Assembly: GCA_003116995.1 (NCBI GenBank)
Contig: BDSL01000051.1
Location: forward strand, 496,001-560,000
Direction of reading: 5' to 3'
Source of the DNA: Yamagishiella unicocca
Lineage: Eukaryota; Chlorophyta; Chlorophyceae; Chlamydomonadales; Volvocaceae
DNA: 64,000 nt
Positions 58,501 through 64,000 of this stretch are shown here, one piece after another. A model generated the notes under the pieces. It saw only the letters and a program-made list of their open reading frames with translations, ran no database searches and had not been told where the DNA came from. Position numbers and translations under genes: made by a program. Position 1 is the stretch's first letter; each line of letters opens with the position of its first letter.

Positions 58501-61500
58501 CCCACCCCCACCTCCACCACCATAAGGCCCATGGCGCCGGGCGGCACGGCCACGGTCATGCGTAGACCCCGCCCTGATGCGGCCCCCGGCCCCGCAGGGG
58601 CGTCGGTCCCCGGCTGCGGCTCTGGGGACACGGCGCGCGAGGCGGCCAGGTCGCGACCGCACAGGCGGGCAAAGACCTTGACGCTGGGCTGGGTGAGGTG
58701 CCGGCCGTACAACTCCAGGGTGGCTTCGGAGCCTGGCAGACGAGCCAGGGGGAGGGGGGCAGGGGCAGCGGTCAGGGCACGGGCTGCGGATAAAGCCCCG
58801 CACGGATGCAACCCCTTCCCTGTTTGCTCGCCTCGCGCTTCCCATGGCTCGCTGTCTCCCCCTCTCCCTCCAGCGACTGATCACCCCCCGCCCGGCACCG
58901 AGCCGTCCATGCCGCCTCCCCCCACCCCACCCCGCCCACCTGCGCGCGCGTCCCGGTGTCCGAAGGCCATGCACCCGCTACACTTCCCCAGTCACGTTAC
59001 CGGTTCGTTTATGTAACCCCCCCCACACCTGCGGCTGTTCTAAACGGTTTTTTCGGGCATCCACGGGTCTTCCTCGACCCCCCAGGCGCCAGTTCTCCAG
59101 CATGCATCTCAAAACGTCTGTCCTAAACGGTTTTTTCTTGCATCCACGGGTCTTCCTCGAACCCCCCACCTGCGCAGACCGCCGCGGAGCCGCATCCGTC
59201 CACTCGGGGCATCTTAGCTCCCACCAGCCCGGCCTCCTCCGCCGCGTCCTCCCAGCCGCGCACCACGGGGTCCTCACCCACGCGGATGAGCAGAACCTGG
59301 TCGCCGACCTGCACGGGGCGAGAGGCGTGTCACGAGGGTTGTCAGGGGTGGGGGGTCGGGCGTGATTGCGCCTCGACAGCATCGAATTGGGGGGAGAGGA
59401 CCACCTTGCTTCTGCCCCGTCAAGGGGGGGATCACCTGCTTCCACCCCGTCAAGGGAGGGACCAACTGCCCCGGGCCCCGTCAAGTGAGGAACCACCTGC
59501 CCCGGCCCCGTCAAGGGAGGGACCACCTGCTTCGGCCCCGTCAATGGAGGAACCACCTGCCCCGGCCCCGTCAAGGGAGGAACCAACTGCCCCGGCCCCG
59601 TCAAGGGAGGGACCAACTGCCCCGGGCCTCGTCAAGGGAGGGACCAACTGCCCCCCGGGCCCCGGCCCACCTGAACGTAGGTGTCACGCAGTCGCTGGCC
59701 CATGAAGCGGAACACGTCAGCGGCAACTTCTTCCGCGTCATGCGCAGGTAGGAGCAGCGAGGCCAGGGGGGCGGCGCCTGCGGGCCGCTGCACGTCGATG
59801 ACCAGCTGCAGGCAGCCTGGGGAGCAGCAGGGGACGGGGAGAAGGGGGGTGACAATAATAGGACCGGTAACGCGACTGGGGAAATGGGCGGAGGAGAGGT
59901 TAGCACTACCGGCGGTACCGCAACAAGGACAACGCAGCGAACACGTGAGGCCCCTGCGGCTGCATCGCCCGACCTCCAACTAGGATTTCGGATTATCCTT
60001 TCATTTTATTTCTACGAGCGTTTTTGCACTACCCTCCCTACCCTCCCTACCCTCCCTACCCTCCCATCCACCCATCCAGCCATCCATCCGGCCACTCACC
60101 AGGTCGCAACGTCGCCTGCAGCGCCTCCGCCCCGCCAGTCTGCAGCCACCGGCCCAGGCCGCTGCGCAGGTTGCCGGGCAGCTCCTGCGGCTGCATGCTC
60201 ATGGCCTTCACTGACACGCGGTCAAGCTCCACAGCGTCGGCGCCGTCGCCGCCGCCGACTGCGCCGCCAAGCTGACCCGCCGCCGCCGGCCACGCAGCAT
60301 TCCCCGCGCCGTTGTACGGCGCCGCAGCCAGCGCCTGCCGGTGCACGGACACGCCCTGCTGCACGGCAGCCGCCACGGTGCGGTTGCGCTGCCGCTCCTC
60401 CGACTGCCAGTCGTACTGCCGTTGTCCGTACTGCTGTTGCTGCCACTGCTGCTCCTGCGTGCCTCCAGGCGTGGGGCCGTCCGCATCTTCGGCCATTTCG
60501 CGGAGCAGTTGGTCAAACACTCCATCATCATCGTCAGAGTCGGCGCCCTGTACGGCAGCGGCCGGAACCACGGGTCCGCCGCCTACACTCATGCCGGGCG
60601 CGCCGCCGCCGCCGCCGCCGCCGTCGGGATAGCCGCCAGGATGGAAGCTGGCGGGAGGGTGAGGGTGAGGGTGCGGGTACGCAACGCCGGCGCCGTACGC
60701 GTACGGGCGCGTCACTGGGTAGTCAACTGAATACGCCGGATGACCGTACCCGGGGTGCAGCGACTGAGTGCCGTACGAGTACGGGTACGGATCGCCGGGC
60801 GGATGGTGGGCGCAGTAGTGCGATGGCAGCACCGAGGGAGGCAGCTGCGCGTACTGGTAGGGGTGGGGGTGATGGTGATAGTAGGGGGGGGCAGACGCGT
60901 ACTGGACATGGGGAGGTAGCGGCTGGGGGTGTCGGATGAAGACCGATTTGGCGCTGACCGCCCGAGTGAAGTGTACGCCGTGGGGATCGAACGGAGCCGT
61001 GACCACCACTGGCTGGCTTGGGTGTGGTGTCTGCGAGGACGCCATGTAGAAGGGGCCGGAGGAGTGGGCATGGGGCAGGTTTGGCATGTGGCTGGTAGCC
61101 CCCGGCGGCGACGGCGCGGTCTGGGAGGGCGTGACGACGCCGCCAGCCGCCAGGCCAGCAGCAGGCGGGAATGCGTCCGCAAACTGCTGCTGCTGCTGTT
61201 GCGGTCGCTGCAGCGACTGCGGATGCAGTTGTTGTTGTTGCTGCAGCTGATGCTGTGGGTGCTGCCGCTGGTGCAGGTGTACCATCATCGGCGGCTGTTG
61301 CACATCTAGGCGGCTGGGCAAGGCTGGCGCGGAACCAGCTAGACACGACACACCGGCGTCAGTCACCGCGGCCGCCGCTGGCCGCTGCTGCTGCTGTGCA
61401 TGCTGCTGTGCATGCTGCGGGTACTGCAGCAAGGAGGCCAGCTCCGAAGCCTGCTGCATCATCTCCATGGCCGAGCCCACCACCTCAGGCAGCTGGTATG

Positions 61501-63881
61501 GCGAGGCTCGGGCCCCAGCCGCAACACCACGTGGCTGTTCGGCAGCGGACAGAGCCCCTCCCCCAGCGCCGCCGCCGCCACCGCCGCCGTCCGGCCCCGA
61601 GTCAGGCCCCACAGCGGGCGCCTGTGCCAGGCGCTGCATCTGCGCAACCATAGGGCCCAAGCCCGTCATGATACCGCTGATGCGCGCCGCAATGTGTGCT
61701 GCCGCTTGAAGCGGCGGGCGGCTTGAGGCGTACGTCCCGGCACCGCCGCCGTCGTTCGAGTGGCTGCCGGGCGACCCGGGAGCCGCGCCGCTGGCGGTCG
61801 TGCCAACCACTGATTGGTGGGATCCCGAAGGTGCAGCTGCGACGACCGGGCTGTCGGTTTCCGCTCTGGCCGCCGCCGCCCTCTCGCAAACTGCGCCGGA
61901 CTGCCCCGCAACCGCCAAGCCGCCGCCGCCGCTGCCGCCGCCGACAACCGCAGCAGCACCATCGTCCGACGCGCCGCCACTGGCCCAGCTGCTGCTGTTG
62001 CTACAGCCGCCCCCACCGCCGCCGCCGTGGTTACCACCCACGGAACTGTCAACCGCTGCGCCTGCCGGAGAGCCATCGCGCCGGGGGCCGGCGCCCGTGG
62101 CGTCGATCTTGCGGCCGCCGTTGCTCTGGGTCTCCGTCCCGCCTGGATGGGCCCCATATACCCACACGGCAGGCGCCAGCTGCTGGTCGGGCCCCCGCAG
62201 CGGCCGCTCCTTGCTCCCCGGCTCGACCTTCACAACCGCCACCGGCACCGGCTGAAACAGCTCCCATTGGGCGGCGCTGAGCGCCTTGTTGACGTCAGCA
62301 GGCGTCGGCGGCAGGGCTCGGGCGCCAAATGGGCTGCCGCTTCTGGGCAGGCACATGGCCGTTGTGACCTTGTTCCAGAACACCCCGCAGGACGCGGGGG
62401 AGGCGCCGCGGCGCGAGTCCTGGGCGAGATCCTTGCCCGGGGTGCAGGAGACGGACGCATTAGAGCCCAGCCTCCCTAGGGCGTTGGGTTCAGCTGCCGA
62501 CGGCTTCGGAGCCGACGGCACGGGCGACCGCCGTCGCGTGCTATACCACACCACCCCCGCGCCGCCGGTGCTCACGACCCTCTGCAGTGGCAACGCAAGG
62601 AGCGCAGCGTCACCGCCGCCGCCGCCGCCGCGGGCTCCGAATCCCTCCGCGTCGAAAGGGTTGCTGTGTGCCAGCGTTGCCGGCGGGGCAGCAGTCCCAC
62701 AGGGGGCCTCCGGGCGGCTGTGCTCCGAAACCGCCTCTGGACGGTACAGCGCGTCCATGCTTGCCGTACCTGGCAGCGGCATCGTCGGGACGGCGGCCAG
62801 AGAGCTGCTGATGCCTCCGATGGATGCCGTACGGTCAATACCACGTGGCCCGAACCCGGAGGCGTCGCTGGATGGCGACGGCGTCGCCGCCGCCGCCGGC
62901 TGGTGGCCACTTTGCTCCGCGAAGGCCGCCGGCGGCTCCACGTGCGCCTTCGCCTTCGCGAGGGGTGGGTCGGTGCACGGGGGCGGCAGGTCCTGCCACT
63001 GCGGCTGCGGCTCGGGCCGCCGATGGGTCTTCGACTGCGCCTTCTCGCGGTGCCGCGCATTCACCTTTTCCAACCGCTCCGTACAGCTCCTGCGCGCGGG
63101 AGCCGCGGCGTGCCGTACCGACGGTGCAGAGGGTTTTGGCCGCCGCTTCTGGCGGCTGGACACTGCCTCGCGGCTTGCACCCCGTCTCACAACTGTTTTG
63201 CAATCCGTTTTCAGACCCAATGAAAGCTTTTGCAACCAACGCAAGCTGTTTGCGCAATAGGGGAGCACATGTGCAGCCGCAAGCAGGAAACGTCTGCCTA
63301 GGCATACCGCTTCCGCCACGCAAACCTGGCAGCAGAGCCGGCGAACGGTCAAACGTAAAAAATGCAAAGCCTGGCCTCAGTCTCCCAGTAATCGCCGCAA
63401 CATCAGTACATCGGCCAACACCCTTCCGTCGCGACACTCACTTTTTCTTTCCTGTGAAGTCGTTCAGCGGCTGGAACCGGCCACACTGTCAGACGGTGCG
63501 TGGAGAGGCAGGGTGGCAGCGGCGTACGGCAGTAAATATGACGAGCGCAAAGTGAAGCTTCGTGTGACAAGATGCTGATCGGGGGGCCCTGGCAACGGCG
63601 ACGTAGCCAGCGCCGGCTATTGAGGCATGCTGCGCACCCAATATTCAAATTGTTGCCGGAAAGCACTAGATTAGGGCAGGTGGAGCCCCTCCTGCAGTAC
63701 GAAGCGTGCAGACAGTGGTTTCGGGGCCGGGACTGGCCCCGGAACGTGGGAAAGCCCCAGGGCCCAGCTTGAGGCATCCATGGAGGTGGGGTGCGGAGGG
63801 GAGAGCGACCCACGGGTCTAACCTGCTGACAGAAGCGGCTGATCGTGCCGTCCACGATGATGGCCAACGCGGATAGGTGGA
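55541..63881 (-). CDS. SBP-domain transcription factor with ankyrin-like C-terminus (5' end outside window)
   Basis: Ten exons join in frame (63881-63823, 63485-63442, 63089-60100, 59816-59671, 59308-59170, 58732-58366, 57959-57592, 57144-56922, 56701-56400, 56079-55541), about 1724 residues. The first three give the second half of an SBP domain: [50 protein letters not shown]. The first zinc site lies beyond the window edge. A huge Gln/Pro/Gly/Ser-rich exon follows, probably an activation region, then conserved blocks ([60 protein letters not shown]) and an ankyrin-like [14 protein letters not shown]. This order resembles large plant SPL1/12 proteins and algal CRR1, the copper-response regulator; the Cys-rich tail described for CRR1 is absent here. 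Expected nuclear, binding GTAC-core sites. The His of the second zinc site (usually CSRFH) is Gln here. Confidence 0.88.
57462..57592. repeat. CCCA/AACC tandem array in SBP-gene intron
   Basis: About 30 CCCA-type tetramers with AACC variants fill the intron and end exactly at the donor of the exon 57959-57592, so the donor itself (GTGGGTGG) is part of the array. Confidence 0.92.
57847..57897 (-). repeat. GCC/GCG palindromic tract encoding poly-Ala
   Basis: About seven GCC followed by nine GCG triplets, centred on CCGCGG, encode a run of alanines in exon 57959-57592. As DNA or RNA it can fold into one long near-perfect hairpin. Confidence 0.92.
58256..58366. repeat. Second CCCA array in SBP-gene intron
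   Basis: A run of about 20 CCCA units ends at the donor of exon 58732-58366, again making the 5' splice site the first unit of a GGGT array on the transcribed strand. Confidence 0.92.
59400..59660. repeat. ~28-bp minisatellite in SBP-gene intron
   Basis: Nine or so copies of ACCACCTGCCCCGGCCCCGT followed by CAAGGGAGG, with length variants of 27-31 bases, fill the intron between the exons starting at 59308 and ending at 59671. Confidence 0.93.
60029..60090. repeat. CCCTA/CCATC short tandem repeats
   Basis: Four CCCTCCCTA-type units followed by CATCCAGC/CATCC units lie just outside the donor of the large exon at 60100. Confidence 0.88.
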
Positions 63882-64000
63882 CTGCGTGGGGGGGGGATAA
63901 GACGGGGGCCGGCGGCGTTTGGGGTGGGCCCGGAAAGTGGCTGGTGCTCCCAGGTGGAGGTTGCTGCGGAGACGAGGTTGGCGCCTTGTGAGCATCATGG

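Noticed and set aside
62286..63260. 324-codon plus-strand ORF, and others at 61696-62479 and 60929-61309
   Set aside because: Antisense shadows of the large SBP exon, whose frame is fixed by splicing to the SBP domain.
55541..63881. Firm naming of the SBP gene as CRR1
   Set aside because: SBP plus ankyrin-like order fits, but the first zinc site is outside the window and the Cys-rich tail is not seen.

Overview
The window is nuclear DNA of a green alga, most likely a volvocine/chlamydomonadalean species. The case rests on GC-rich coding sequence, many short phase-consistent GT-AG introns, TGTAA poly(A) signals, low-complexity Ala/Gly/Gln/Pro insertions in otherwise conserved proteins, introns packed with minisatellites, and land-plant/algal families (SBP transcription factor, GPRP, GDP-mannose-transporter-like carrier, MPC1, COQ6). 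No prokaryotic features, CRISPR arrays, rRNA genes or intact transposons were seen. Gene models were spliced by hand from reading frames, splice consensus and phase.

Layout. 1-9074 (+): the 3' 15 exons of a WD40-ankyrin-TRP-like cation channel. 10.7-13.1 kb (-): exon-like fragments of an unresolved gene, one resembling a histidine phosphatase. 13204-14266 (-): mitochondrial pyruvate carrier MPC1, divergent from an unrecognised low-complexity protein at 14705-18284 (+). 19894-19965 (-): relic of a GDPD exon. 22079-24296 (-): glycerophosphodiester phosphodiesterase, divergent from a GYPPQP-repeat GPRP protein at 24598-26438 (+). 28188-29413 (-): an unrecognised spliced gene. 30954-33054 (+): GDP-mannose-type nucleotide-sugar transporter. 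35225-39506 (-): COQ6 monooxygenase, divergent from an ankyrin-repeat protein at 39890-43911 (+). 46489-53143 (+): GT77-like glycosyltransferase with possible disruptions. 55541-63881 (-): SBP-domain transcription factor with a C-terminal ankyrin-like segment, 5' end outside the window.

The genes do not form one pathway. MPC1 and COQ6 are both mitochondrial (pyruvate import, ubiquinone ring hydroxylation). The nucleotide-sugar transporter and GT77-like enzyme both fit Golgi/ER glycosylation. Three close head-to-head pairs (MPC1/14705 gene, GDPD/GPRP, COQ6/ankyrin) have 0.3-0.45 kb between start codons and may share promoters. The points most worth checking are the WD40-channel fusion, the altered second zinc site of the SBP domain, the frame breaks in the GT77-like gene, the GC-AG intron in COQ6, telomere-like sequence inside an intron, and two unrecognised minus-strand loci.
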